Positions 17,181 to 25,581 of a stretch of 33,033 nucleotides of DNA are shown one piece after another. Below the pieces are notes generated by a model. That model was not told the DNA's origin. It ran no database searches and was given only the letters and a program-made list of their open reading frames with translations. Source of the stretch: Methylococcaceae bacterium UBA7658 (GTDB lineage: Bacteria > Pseudomonadota > Gammaproteobacteria > Methylococcales > Methylomonadaceae); assembly GCA_002483425.1 (NCBI GenBank), contig DLHW01000005.1:1-33033 (forward strand), in the 5' to 3' direction. The position numbers and the translations under genes are program-made. Positions within the stretch are counted from its first letter, which is position 1. The number at the start of each line of letters is the position of its first letter.

Positions 17181-17776
17181 TACGACCCAAAATAGAAAAA
17201 TTGTATATGCTTGAAGAAAAAAATTTATCTACTGCTGAAAAAAACGTCAAGAAAAAAGCTAAGAGATCATTCCCGTATTGGGAGCAAATCATTAATATAA
17301 TAGCTGTATTGTTGGGCACTCTTGCGTTGCCGTTTTGGGAGTCGCATTATGAAAAAAAAGAAAATGACTTAAGATTAAAGCAAGAAGCAATGATGGTGTT
17401 CTCAACAAATATAACACAAACTATAAATTATTTAGAAACATCAAAGAGTTATACCTGTCTTGCAGAAAATGAATCAGATCGTGAAAGAAAAAATGATTAT
17501 AAGAAAAAATCTGACGAATATTACGATAAGTTTCTATCTTTAAATCCTTCGTACGAAGTTGCTTTCACTAAACTTAAAATATATTTTGATAAAAAAAATG
17601 TACCCAGAGATCAGGAAGATAAAGTTATGGATTTTCAAGATATTTTTGATAAGCATATGGAAATGTTAAACAGTGAAAAGATTTGCATAAATAAAGACAT
17701 GTATGAGAAATCAAAAAAAGAAATGTTTGAAAAATATGATGAGCTTATTAAGGAACTAACCCAAAAATTGAATTAG
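17177..17776 (+). CDS. Single-pass membrane protein with charged coiled-coil domain
   Basis: The 199-residue product starts in a four-base overlap (ATGA) with the protease gene, implying translational coupling; an ATG at 17210 is an alternative. A Lys-rich N-terminus (to about residue 32) precedes one membrane segment (IINIIAVLLGTLALPFW, about 37-53). A long Lys/Glu/Asp-rich helical region with coiled-coil character follows. By the positive-inside rule the N-terminus is cytoplasmic and the coiled coil periplasmic. It is very AT-rich. No family recognised; coupling suggests it acts with the protease. Confidence 0.65.
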   Translation: MIRPKIEKLYMLEEKNLSTAEKNVKKKAKRSFPYWEQIINIIAVLLGTLALPFWESHYEKKENDLRLKQEAMMVFSTNITQTINYLETSKSYTCLAENESDRERKNDYKKKSDEYYDKFLSLNPSYEVAFTKLKIYFDKKNVPRDQEDKVMDFQDIFDKHMEMLNSEKICINKDMYEKSKKEMFEKYDELIKELTQKLN

Positions 17777-17818
17777 AAGAAGCCAAAATAAATTATACCT
17801 TCAATTGGGAGAAAATAT

Positions 17819-18049
17819 ATGAAGCCTTATATCAAAGGAACTCTAATTACAGCGATTGGTATTCTTGTTTTGATTTTATTTAGCGGCTGTGGAACTTACG
17901 GTAGGAAAAACTCAATTACTAATCCAAATGTTTTAGCTGAAGAAATGCGGCAAAGATCATCTTCAACAAGTCAGGGAAATCAACAAAAGCCGATTGAACG
18001 CAAAGAAAATCCTCAACATGATTCGTCTGTGAATGTTCTATCAAAATAA
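17819..18049 (+). CDS. Small lipoprotein of the protease cassette
   Basis: The 76-residue protein has a hydrophobic signal with lipobox FSGC (Cys24). Its short, polar mature part is rich in Gln, Ser, Asn and Lys and looks disordered. GGGAG lies before the ATG. It follows the coiled-coil gene by 42 bases, in the same direction and with the same AT-rich composition, so it is probably the third gene of that operon. Function unknown; small lipoproteins of this kind can serve as inhibitors, anchors or immunity factors. Confidence 0.6.
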   Translation: MKPYIKGTLITAIGILVLILFSGCGTYGRKNSITNPNVLAEEMRQRSSSTSQGNQQKPIERKENPQHDSSVNVLSK

Positions 18050-18125
18050 GCACATAAAATGCAATAATCAATGGGCAGCGCGCCGAATGCTTGAAAGCCG
18101 TATCCGCTAATGCTACAGTCTATTT

Positions 18126-18344
18126 ATGATTGATTGGTCTACATGCCCCGCCGTCGAACGAGACCCACTGCGCGTGAGCGGTGCTTGGGTCTTTAAGGGC
18201 ACTCGTGTGCCCGTAACGGCACTTTTCGAAAACTTGGAAGACGGCGTACAACTTTCCGATTTCGTGGCGTGGTTTCCCGGTGTTTCGATGGAGCAAGCTC
18301 GCACAGTGCTTGAATACGTAGCCCGCACCTTGGAAGCGGCTTGA
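18126..18344 (+). CDS. DUF433 antitoxin-like protein
   Basis: DUF433 proteins are small winged-helix antitoxin-like proteins usually paired with PIN-like toxins. This 72-residue product has the family core VFKGTRVPVTALFENLEDG, then FVAWFPGVSMEQARTVLEYV. Its stop codon directly abuts the next start, the expected layout for the DUF433/DUF5615 pair. No strong ribosome site is visible. Confidence 0.85.
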   Translation: MIDWSTCPAVERDPLRVSGAWVFKGTRVPVTALFENLEDGVQLSDFVAWFPGVSMEQARTVLEYVARTLEAA

Positions 18345-18671
18345 GTGCGCGTGCTATTTGACCAAGGCGCACCCGTCCCGCTTTTTCAATTTCTGCCTAC
18401 GCATCAAGTTTCAACGGCTTATGAATTGGGCTGGAGCCATCTCAACAATGGCGAGTTGTTGCAACAAGCGGAAGCTAACAACTTTGAAGTCTTGGTCACC
18501 ACCGACCAAAATCTCCGCTATCAACAAGACCTTGCTTCCCGTAAAATCGCTATTGTGGTGCTGTGCTCTACCAGTTGGCCGCGGATTTCAAAAGCCATAG
18601 CCAGTGTTGTAACTGCGGTCGAGAATAGTGTAGCCAATGGTTACGTGGAAGTCCCAATTCCTTATCTGTAA
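18345..18671 (+). CDS. DUF5615 PIN-like toxin
   Basis: The 108-residue protein begins with a GTG immediately after the DUF433 stop. The PIN-like acidic residues are in place: LFDQG at the start (usually a first catalytic Asp), YELGWSHLNNGELL in the middle, and VLVTTDQNLRYQQ, where TTD matches the TxD motif. Family knowledge gives a putative Mg-dependent RNase of a VapC-like toxin-antitoxin pair; activity is untested here. The strong hairpin repeat that follows (18690-18726) may terminate the transcript before thrC. Confidence 0.8.
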   Translation: MRVLFDQGAPVPLFQFLPTHQVSTAYELGWSHLNNGELLQQAEANNFEVLVTTDQNLRYQQDLASRKIAIVVLCSTSWPRISKAIASVVTAVENSVANGYVEVPIPYL

Positions 18672-18689
18672 GGTCAAAGTCGAAGGTTT

Positions 18690-18775
18690 ATCCGTCCGTG
18701 GTTCGACAAGCTCACCACGAACGGATAATATACCGCTTTTTATTAATTCACCGTTCGCACTGAGCTAGTCGAAGT
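18690..18775. repeat. REP-like hairpin plus second inverted unit before thrC
   Basis: ATCCGTCCGTGGT (18690-18702) pairs with ACCACGAACGGAT (18714-18726), one mismatch in 13, around TCGACAAGCTC. A second unit in the opposite sense (CCGTTCGCACTGAGCTAGTCGAA, given here by its ends 18751 and 18773) follows. The same TTCGACAxGCTCAxxxCGAACGG unit builds the 4.3 and 8.6 kb elements. Confidence 0.7.
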
Positions 18776-18803
18776 GCAATTTTTACCAATTTCCAATTAC
18801 GCA

Positions 18804-19898
18804 ATGTCAAATAATAAACACTATGTTGGCCTAATCAACCGCTACCGCGACCGCCTGCCCGTCAACGACGACACCCGCATCATCACTTTGAACGAAGGCA
18901 ATACCCCGCTGATCAAACTGGAAAATATACCCAAGTTAATCGGCAAGGATGTCACGGTTTACGTCAAGTTTGAAGGCTTGAACCCGACAGGTTCGTTCAA
19001 GGATAGGGGTATGACGATGGCGATAACCCAGGCCGTGTCCGAAGGCAGTAAGGCGGTGATTTGTGCGTCAACGGGCAACACCTCGGCATCGGCGGCGGCT
19101 TATGCGGCGCGGGCAGGCATCAAGGCGTTCGTGTTGATTCCTGACGGCAAGATTGCGATGGGCAAGTTGGCGCAAACCCTGATGTACGATGCGACCATCA
19201 TCCAGATCAACGGCAATTTCGACCAGGGCATGAATCTGGTGAAGGAAATCGCCAGTCATGCGCCGGTAACCATCGTCAATTCCATCAACCCCTACCGCCT
19301 GCAAGGCCAGAAAACTGCGTCGTTCGAGATCATCGACGACCTGGGCGATGCGCCGGATTACCACTGCTTGCCAGTGGGCAATGCGGGTAACATAAGCGCG
19401 TATTGGATGGGTTATAAGGAATATTCGACCGATTCGGCAACGCATAAGGCCGTCACCAACAAACGTCCGGTCATGTGTGGTTATCAAGCCGCAGGTGCAG
19501 CGCCTTTCCTGGCAGGCCACCCCATCGAACATCCGGAAACCGTCGCCACCGCCATCCGCATCGGCAATCCGCAATCCTGGGATCTGGCTTGGGCGGCGCA
19601 CAACGAATCCGGTGGCTGGTTCGACAAATTCACCGATGACGAAATCCTCGCCGCGCAAAAAATGCTCACCCAATTTGAGGGTATTTTCTGTGAACCCGCC
19701 TCAGCTATTTCTATTGCGGGTGCGGTGAAAGACATCAAATCCGGGAAAATCCCCGAAGGCAGCACAATCGTTTGTACCTTAACAGGCAACGGCCTGAAAG
19801 ACCCGGACTCAGCCATTAAGCAGTGTTCATCCGCCCGAATGGTGACGATAGAAGCAGAGTTGAATGCGGTCAAGAAGGCGATTTTGGATAATATGTAA
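18804..19898 (+). CDS. thrC: Threonine synthase
   Basis: ThrC converts O-phosphohomoserine to threonine with PLP, the last step of the pathway that hom begins. The PLP-lysine motif is GSFKDRGM (near residue 70). An STGNTSASAAAYAARAG loop binds substrate phosphate, and GNAGN binds the cofactor. I chose the ATG at 18804 (364 residues); the in-frame GTG at 18774 lies inside the repeat and has no ribosome site. The length fits the shorter, class II-type threonine synthases. It probably has its own promoter now that it is cut off from hom. Confidence 0.95.
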   Translation: MSNNKHYVGLINRYRDRLPVNDDTRIITLNEGNTPLIKLENIPKLIGKDVTVYVKFEGLNPTGSFKDRGMTMAITQAVSEGSKAVICASTGNTSASAAAYAARAGIKAFVLIPDGKIAMGKLAQTLMYDATIIQINGNFDQGMNLVKEIASHAPVTIVNSINPYRLQGQKTASFEIIDDLGDAPDYHCLPVGNAGNISAYWMGYKEYSTDSATHKAVTNKRPVMCGYQAAGAAPFLAGHPIEHPETVATAIRIGNPQSWDLAWAAHNESGGWFDKFTDDEILAAQKMLTQFEGIFCEPASAISIAGAVKDIKSGKIPEGSTIVCTLTGNGLKDPDSAIKQCSSARMVTIEAELNAVKKAILDNM

Positions 19899-20239
19899 TT
19901 TTTAGAAATCAAGTGCGCGGCAGGCGTTCAAGTACATCACATATATCAAATAGAGTTAAAAAATAATAGTGCCTTTAACGTGAATAGTTTTTTCAACCCG
20001 ATTGCAATGCCATGGCATAAAATTAGACTGTATTCCTTCATTGCGCACGGTTTAATTTGTTTTCTTGAGATTTCGGCGGCCTATACTTTGGGGCCTGACC
20101 TATGAAGAGGATATGACTCGCCAGCGGGCGCAGGAACAGCAGATCATGGATGACAATAATTACTGAAGAAGAACTGGAAGCGGCTCGGCCGACAGGAGGA
20201 GAAACGGTCGCAATCCACAGAAGAGGAGTTTTTTTCAGC
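19899..20239. other. Gene-poor stretch after thrC
   Basis: No intact gene. A short plus-frame stretch near 20085-20165 reads LWGLTYEEDMTRQRAQEQQ before a stop and looks like a coding relic, but I cannot name it. A minus-strand open frame at 20038-20241 has no support. Confidence 0.3.
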
Positions 20240-20656
20240 ACCGTACGACCTACAAATACGGCTCAAGCTGGCTGTTAGTGTGACTCAATTGGCGGCTGCG
20301 TCCGCAGGCAGGTTTGATAACCTCATCGACGATCCAAAATTCCAGGGCTGCCAAAAGGTGGTTGGGATTTTTTCCAAAGTAAGATAGGCGCAGCGCCAGG
20401 TCAATATTGCTCTGCCTTTTTTTGGAAGAAAGACAGTTTTGTCAGGCTTTTCGGACCTGGTGGAAATTATAATGGCGCGATGACGATTACGGCGCTATTG
20501 CCTTCGCGGTACCGAGTGTTGAGGCTTTACTTGCCGGTATTGAGGATGTTCAAAGTTTCGATTTGGTCGTGGACGGCAGCCAAAGTGGATTGGCATAGCG
20601 GTTTCATGGCGCGTAAAAAACTGCAGGATTGCGTCAACGCCAAAACTAAAAATTAA
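20240..20656 (+). pseudogene. Decayed small gene, unknown function
   Basis: Protein-like segments appear in order but in changing frames: APYDLQIRLKLAVSVTQLA and FDNLIDDPKFQGCQK in one frame (to about 20360), then GGWDFFQSKIGAAPGQYCSA and VRLFGPGGNYNGAM in another (20360-20482). YGAIAFAVPSVEALLAGIED and FDLVVDG follow in a third (20479-20580), then DWHSGFMARKKLQDCVNAKT back in the second, ending at a TAA at 20656. No single frame has a good start. The pattern fits a former gene of about 130-140 codons with several indels. Family not recognised. Confidence 0.45.
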
Positions 20657-21114
20657 TCTGATAGTTTGCGAATAATAAGTTCTGTGCTTATTGAAACTAA
20701 TTGATATCTTACAGAAATTGAAAAGATTTAATTAAACAGAGCGCCTCTATAGGCAGATGTATAATCCCAGTAGAGCCAACATAAGCAGTAAACAAACCAA
20801 ACGACCCAACCCGGAAAAACTCGCTTGAATTTAAACAGGCTGGGCCATACTTTAAAAGTAAAACAATCCATGACAGACGATTTAACCCCGGTTTGGCACA
20901 AAGTACCTTTATCTAATGAGGGTTAGCTCTTAACTTTAATAAAAATTCGACACTGCTGTCTAACCGGTAGTCCGCTGTTTTTAATACAGTCTATGGTTAA
21001 GTCTAAACTACTGAAAATAGTTGAGGTATTACAATAGCTTAAATTGTAAAGGCTAAGAGCTACGCAGCCTGTTAATGTATACCTGAGATTGTACTGACAT
21101 TCTTGTTAACACTT
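20657..21114. other. Non-coding stretch, 458 bases
   Basis: AT-rich with no open frame of interest, no tRNA-like cloverleaf and no strong terminator. I see nothing to annotate. Confidence 0.4.
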
Positions 21115-21252
21115 TTAACGGCGTCCGCGATAGCCATAATGATGGCCGCCGCCATGATCTCCATGCCAGCCGTGATGATGCGGTACATAAACCGCGCAAC
21201 CTTCGAGAATAAGAATTAAACCGCACATTAATAATAACAAAATTTTTTTCAT
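21115..21252 (-). CDS. Tiny His/Gly-rich lipoprotein
   Basis: The 45-residue product has a strong ribosome site (AGGAGC) eight bases before the ATG at 21252. A lipobox ILEGC at Cys18 follows a Leu/Ile-rich signal. The mature part is only about 28 residues, with nine His and many Gly (HHHGWHGDHGGGHHYGYR). This suggests envelope metal binding, but that is inference from composition. The open frame reaches further upstream, but the ribosome site fixes this start. Confidence 0.65.
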   Translation of the reverse strand: MKKILLLLMCGLILILEGCAVYVPHHHGWHGDHGGGHHYGYRGRR

Positions 21253-22173
21253 GGTCTGCTCCTGGTAATAACAATTAATCAATTTTAAAGGGCTTCTAAT
21301 AAGTTGATTGCATTCACACCTATCGATTTTGCTTAGGTTAGCTAAAACCAATATCGTATTTATCATAACCTTGGCTTGAATAAATCCTGCTTAACCTGTG
21401 TGTTGTTAATAGCCATGTTCATTTTTATGCCGAGTGAGTCCCGAACTGGTCAAAAGACCTAATAATAGGTTCCTTAAAAAGTTGAAGCAATAATAAGCTT
21501 ATTGAATGAATACAGGCTTAATATTTAGTTTTAGCTATATCGGTTTTTTTAATATTCGCATTGTTTATTGGTCGATGTTTTGAAAAAAATAGGATAAAAC
21601 GGTTTTACTTTAATTCCGCTCCGATCTTTTAAAAAAGGTTAACAATAATATATAACCAATGCGTTTGCTGACATAGCGTCGGCTATTTTTAAACGGCCTG
21701 AAACCGGCGTCTGTTGGCAATCAATGCGGGATAATTTTGTCAAGATATTGAATAGAGAGGCAAAAGAGAAGAAAAATAATGTGTCATGACCAATGGAAAC
21801 GTATCGAGCAGATTACGGTTGAAAGAGCATCTGCGGTCAAACGGCAGTGGACGATCTGCTGTCTGTGAGGCGACTCTGTGGATAGCCTGGAAAGGGGTGC
21901 ATTATACCCTCTAGTGCACATATAACTTGATTTGCCTGCCGAAACAGCTCCGGCGGGTTGCGACCAGCAATAATATAAAGTTCGTTTCGCTCTATTCTGC
22001 CTTTATCGTCTTCCGAAAGCTTAAAGTGGCCTGCTTACTTGTCACTGTGCATAGGTGTTTTTACTTATTTTTTTATTAATCGCATAAGATTATGATTACT
22101 CCGGCTTAGCAGAAAAATTAGTCATACGTATTGATTAACAATTTCAATAGATTAAGTGGAGCGATTGGATAAA
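21253..22173. other. Non-coding stretch, about 920 bases
   Basis: No convincing gene. A 29-codon frame at 21779-21868 follows an AG-rich run but is too short to trust. GTGCA/TGCAC at about 21898-21920 is a small inverted repeat. The last 100 bases should hold the promoter of the OmpA-like gene. Confidence 0.35.
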
Positions 22174-23418
22174 ATGGAAGACAAAATAACTCAAGCGGAA
22201 TTAAAAGAAGCTTTATTAGAAGCGCTCTTCGATTACGAAGATTATAAGAAGATGCGGCGTATAAAAACGGTCAAGAAAACGCTGCAAAACACGATGTTGG
22301 CGACCCTGATAGGCAGTTCCGGTCTTATGGCGGCTAGCCATAACCGAAATAATAGTTCTGAAAAAATACCGGTAACAACTGCAGCCGAATCTCAGCCGGT
22401 ATCGGCTGTTGAAAAATTGGCCTTGGCTGCAAAACAGCCGAAATATATTCCAGGTGTCGCTTATTTTAGTTTTAATCGGCATACCTTATCCAACGATCAA
22501 CAAAAACGCCTCTTAAGTTTGATTAAACAGTTGCCGGAAAACGCCGAAATAAGTGTTATTGGTTGTACGGATTCTATAGGCAATTCAGCGTACAATGAAA
22601 AACTTGGTTTAGAGCGTGCGCGTTCGGTGGCCGGGTTTTTGTCGCTACATGGCCGGAAAACCGTGTCGACCGAAAGTAAAATTTCGATTGATATGCCGGA
22701 AAAATGGATGGCGCGTAGAGTCGATATAATCGTTAACACATTTTCGGAACCGTTTTATTTATCGTCAATCGCCAGCGAAACCGAATCGGTTACGCAGCCA
22801 TTTTCGCAAAATGATCACCTGTCAAAAGCAGCGGCAAAAGAGCCGGTTAAGGCTGTCGAGAAAAGCTATGGGCTACAATCTAACGGATTACAACAATCGC
22901 AAGATATTACCGATAAACCGGCGGCCTATTCTGATAGAGATTTTCCAGTTATAGACGATGTCGAAGGCATGCTAGAACCGGCAATGCTGCGGCAAAAGGT
23001 CCGCGGTATCGCTCATTTTCCATTGAACGGTCATACTTTAGCGCTTGCGCATCATGACCGGTTGTTGGGGTTGATTAAACAGCTTTCAAAAGACGCCCGA
23101 ATTACGGTGGTTGGACGAACCGAATCTAACACAACGGAAACGAACGAGGTCGGACTCTTAAGAGCGAAATCCGTAGCGCATTTTTTGGCGAAGCAAGGCG
23201 TAACAATCAAAGCCGTTGGAACTAAGGAGAGTGTCACCGGATTTACCGGATGGGGTTCCCGTAGTGTTGACCTTATAGTGGATTCCGGACCGGTAGGGAA
23301 ACTAATCGATTTACCGGAGCCTGTAAAAAACGAAGGGATCTACCGGAATAAACAGGGCGCCGTACCGAAAGGCTATATCGGGCGGGTGCCTTCGCCTTAC
23401 TTATACCAACAAAATTAG
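22174..23418 (+). CDS. Membrane-anchored protein with two OmpA-like domains
   Basis: The 414-residue product has an acidic cytoplasmic-looking N-terminus (to about 35), one hydrophobic segment (MLATLIGSSGLMAA, about 42-55), then two OmpA C-terminal-like modules. The first (VAYFSFNRHTLS, GCTDSIGNSAYNEKLGLERARSV) keeps the Asp and Arg that bind diaminopimelate in peptidoglycan. The second (IAHFPLNGHTLA, GRTESNTTETNEVGLLRAKSV) has Glu in place of Asp and an altered loop, so it may not bind. A Ser/Gln-rich linker joins them. The role is probably cell-wall tethering. ATG 22174 is chosen over GTG 22156, although the GGAG site is 13 bases off. Followed by a strong terminator. Confidence 0.8.
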   Translation: MEDKITQAELKEALLEALFDYEDYKKMRRIKTVKKTLQNTMLATLIGSSGLMAASHNRNNSSEKIPVTTAAESQPVSAVEKLALAAKQPKYIPGVAYFSFNRHTLSNDQQKRLLSLIKQLPENAEISVIGCTDSIGNSAYNEKLGLERARSVAGFLSLHGRKTVSTESKISIDMPEKWMARRVDIIVNTFSEPFYLSSIASETESVTQPFSQNDHLSKAAAKEPVKAVEKSYGLQSNGLQQSQDITDKPAAYSDRDFPVIDDVEGMLEPAMLRQKVRGIAHFPLNGHTLALAHHDRLLGLIKQLSKDARITVVGRTESNTTETNEVGLLRAKSVAHFLAKQGVTIKAVGTKESVTGFTGWGSRSVDLIVDSGPVGKLIDLPEPVKNEGIYRNKQGAVPKGYIGRVPSPYLYQQN

Positions 23419-23463
23419 CGTTTTATTGTCAGTCAATCGGCGTACGGGTTATTAACGGAAACA

Positions 23464-23487
23464 AAAAGGGCGGTTTCCCGCCCTTTT
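23464..23487. terminator. Bidirectional intrinsic terminator
   Basis: AAAAGGGCGG (23464-23473) pairs perfectly with CCGCCCTTTT (23478-23487) around TTTC. Runs of A on the left and T on the right let it work both ways, for the OmpA-like gene and for the convergent ppiC operon. Confidence 0.9.
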
Positions 23488-23508
23488 CTATAAAAATTAT
23501 AAAAACTA

Positions 23509-24465
23509 TTATTTCTTAGCCGGTTCTGCTTTTGCAGGTTCCACCGGTTTAGCGGATTCAGCCGACGGTGTTGCCGCGGCTGGCGCTGCTGCTTCCGGTT
23601 TAGCAACTGGCGGCGGCGTTACTGGTTTCGGTGCTTCCTTCGGCAGCATGATTTCGACTTTGCCTTGTTTGCGCAAATTTTCGATCATGGTTTGAATTTT
23701 TTGCCGTTGCAACATCGGCGTTAATTGGCCTTTGACGGCTTCAAGCGGCGGTGGCGTTTGTTTTCTAGAGTCTTGCAGCCAAATGATGTGCCAGCCGAAT
23801 TGAGTTTGCACCGGGGTTTTGGTGTATTTGCCTTTTTCCAGTTTGGCGACGGCTTCGGAGAATGGCGCTACCATCTGGCTTGGGTTGAACCAGCCCAAAT
23901 CGCCGCCGTTTTGCGATTCTTTAGCATCCAACGAATGTTTATTAGCCAGTTTGTCGAATTTTCCGCCCTTATCTAATTCGGCAATCAGTTTTTTAGCTTC
24001 ATCTTCGGTTTTAACCAAGATATGGCTGGCCTTATATTCCACGCCGCTGCCGCCGGTTTGTTTATCGTATTCGGCTTTTATTTCGGCGTCGGTAATTGGA
24101 CTTGTTTTTAAATAATTCTGTAAACTCGCTTGTGTCAAGATAGCTTTTCTAGCCGCTTCGAGTTGAGTAACGGTTTCAGGCGCTTTATCCAGCTTCTTTT
24201 GAATCGCGTCTTGCACCAGCAATTCGCGTTGAACCAATTCTTCAACCAGTTTTTCTTTTGGGATAGCGGACGCTTGGCCTTGACTGCGTTGGGCAATATC
24301 TTTTTCTAAATCTTCCAGGGTTTTTTTGCTAATGTATTGCCCGTTGACGCTAGCGATAGCATCTTCTTTTTTTACCGCCGGTCCAGAGCCGCTTGTTGAT
24401 TGTTGATTGCACGCGGCTAATATAACCGAACCTGTAAGGGTTAATGGGATAAGTAGTTTATTCAT
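23509..24465 (-). CDS. Lipoprotein parvulin-type peptidyl-prolyl isomerase
   Basis: The 318-residue protein has a lipobox LAAC (Cys19), so it is anchored in the envelope. A SurA-like N-terminal helical domain (about 35-135) is followed by a parvulin domain (about 143-240) with the motifs YKASHILVKTEDEA, NGGDLGWF and TPVQTQFGWHII. A Pro/Ala/Lys-rich low-complexity tail of about 50 residues ends it. It should assist folding of exported or outer-membrane proteins. It is the last gene of the operon; its ATG overlaps the bolA stop by one base (TAATG). Confidence 0.92.
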   Translation of the reverse strand: MNKLLIPLTLTGSVILAACNQQSTSGSGPAVKKEDAIASVNGQYISKKTLEDLEKDIAQRSQGQASAIPKEKLVEELVQRELLVQDAIQKKLDKAPETVTQLEAARKAILTQASLQNYLKTSPITDAEIKAEYDKQTGGSGVEYKASHILVKTEDEAKKLIAELDKGGKFDKLANKHSLDAKESQNGGDLGWFNPSQMVAPFSEAVAKLEKGKYTKTPVQTQFGWHIIWLQDSRKQTPPPLEAVKGQLTPMLQRQKIQTMIENLRKQGKVEIMLPKEAPKPVTPPPVAKPEAAAPAAATPSAESAKPVEPAKAEPAKK

Positions 24466-24743
24466 TAATGATTTCCTATGGTTTCTTCTGAAGGTGAAAG
24501 AGCATTGATGCCTAAGGCATGAATTTCTTGTTTCATCATGTCGCCCAGCGCTTTGTAGACAAGTTGATGACGTTGCACTAACGTTTTTCCGGTAAAAGCG
24601 TCGGACACGATCGTAACATGATAATGACCGCCGCCGTTTCTGGCGCCGGTATGTCCTGCATGTGCGGCGCTATGGTCCATAATTTCTAGCAGAGTGGGGT
24701 TAAACGCGTCGTGCAACAAACGTTTAATGGTTTCTGATGTCAT
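24465..24743 (-). CDS. bolA: BolA family protein
   Basis: The 92-residue protein has the BolA fold signature: a HYHVTIVSDAFTGKTLVQRHQLVYKAL core with the conserved His, and a C-terminal EIHALGINALSP. BolA proteins bind [2Fe-2S] with monothiol glutaredoxins and affect cell shape and stress responses. It overlaps the yciI start region by four bases upstream and ppiC by one base downstream, in a tight four-gene operon. Confidence 0.93.
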   Translation of the reverse strand: MTSETIKRLLHDAFNPTLLEIMDHSAAHAGHTGARNGGGHYHVTIVSDAFTGKTLVQRHQLVYKALGDMMKQEIHALGINALSPSEETIGNH

Positions 24744-25042
24744 TGCGGGAATACCTTTTTAAAGGGTTTAACGGTTACTTTGGCGTAAACTTCCGCCGTC
24801 TGGTAGGGATCTGCGTTCGCCCACAGTTGAGCTTCGGCCAAGCTGTCAAATTCCGCGACCACTAAACTGCCGGTAAAGCCAGCAGCCCCCGGATTGTCGC
24901 TTTCGATGGCAGGATGCGGGCCGGCCAGTAACAGTTTGCCTGCGTCTTGAAGCGTACACAAACGTTCCAGATGAGCGGGTCTGGCCGCCATGCGTCGTTC
25001 CAGGCTGCCCGGAATATCTTCACTTATGATGGCGAATAACAT
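24740..25042 (-). CDS. yciI: YciI family protein
   Basis: The 100-residue protein shows the YciI/DGPF-like ferredoxin fold: an opening LFAIISEDIPGSLERRM, RPAHLERL with the conserved Arg-x-x-His, GKLLLAGPHP, and WANADPYQTAEVY. The catalytic role of the family is unsettled. It sits between yciB (2 bases away) and bolA (4-base overlap), the usual gammaproteobacterial order. Confidence 0.93.
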   Translation of the reverse strand: MLFAIISEDIPGSLERRMAARPAHLERLCTLQDAGKLLLAGPHPAIESDNPGAAGFTGSLVVAEFDSLAEAQLWANADPYQTAEVYAKVTVKPFKKVFPQ

Positions 25043-25044
25043 AA

Positions 25045-25581
25045 TTATTTATCGGTTTGCGGTATATGTTTATACAAAAACACCATTTGCACCACGATAA
25101 ATAAGAACATCAACCCCGGTACGCCGAAGGTTTTAAACATCACCCACTCATCGGTGCTGAAATGATACATCACATAAACATTGATAAAACCGACGCTCAG
25201 AAAAAAGCAGCCCCACATCATATTCAAACGCCGCCAAATAACGTCGGGCAAGGTTAATGTTTTAGACATCATTCGTTCTACAAAAGGTTTTTTGCCGATG
25301 AATTGACTGCCTAGAAAAGCCACCCCGAATAACCATTCGATAATCGACAGCTTCCATTTAATGAATTGTTCGTTATGCAGCAATATTGTGGCGCCGCCCA
25401 TGACTATAATCAGTCCTAAGGTGATCCATTGCATGACTTCGACTTTGCGAAATCTAATCCAGTTATAAGAGACTTGGATGACAGTCGCCGCAATTACCAC
25501 CGCAGTCGCCGCGTAGATGTCGTACAGCTTATAGGTAATGAAAAAAAGAATGATGGGAATAAATTCAAAAAGCTGTTTCAT
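25045..25581 (-). CDS. yciB: Inner-membrane septation protein A (YciB/IspZ)
   Basis: The 178-residue integral membrane protein has about five membrane segments. It has the family features LFEFIPIILFFITYKLYDIYAAT at the start, WIRFRKVEVMQW, GGATILLHNEQFIKWKLSIIEW, FVERMMSK and WRRLNMMWGCFF. YciB proteins influence envelope synthesis and septation. It is the first gene of the yciB-yciI-bolA-ppiC operon; its promoter should lie in 25582-25700. Confidence 0.95.
   Translation of the reverse strand: MKQLFEFIPIILFFITYKLYDIYAATAVVIAATVIQVSYNWIRFRKVEVMQWITLGLIIVMGGATILLHNEQFIKWKLSIIEWLFGVAFLGSQFIGKKPFVERMMSKTLTLPDVIWRRLNMMWGCFFLSVGFINVYVMYHFSTDEWVMFKTFGVPGLMFLFIVVQMVFLYKHIPQTDK

Noticed and set aside
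21779..21868. 29-codon open frame in the 21-22 kb gap
   Set aside because: It is too short, has no clear SD, and no partner gene.
19899..22155. tRNA, tmRNA or other stable RNA in the gene-poor region
   Set aside because: I looked for a cloverleaf, CCA end or tmRNA tag pattern and saw none; a covariance-model scan would settle it.
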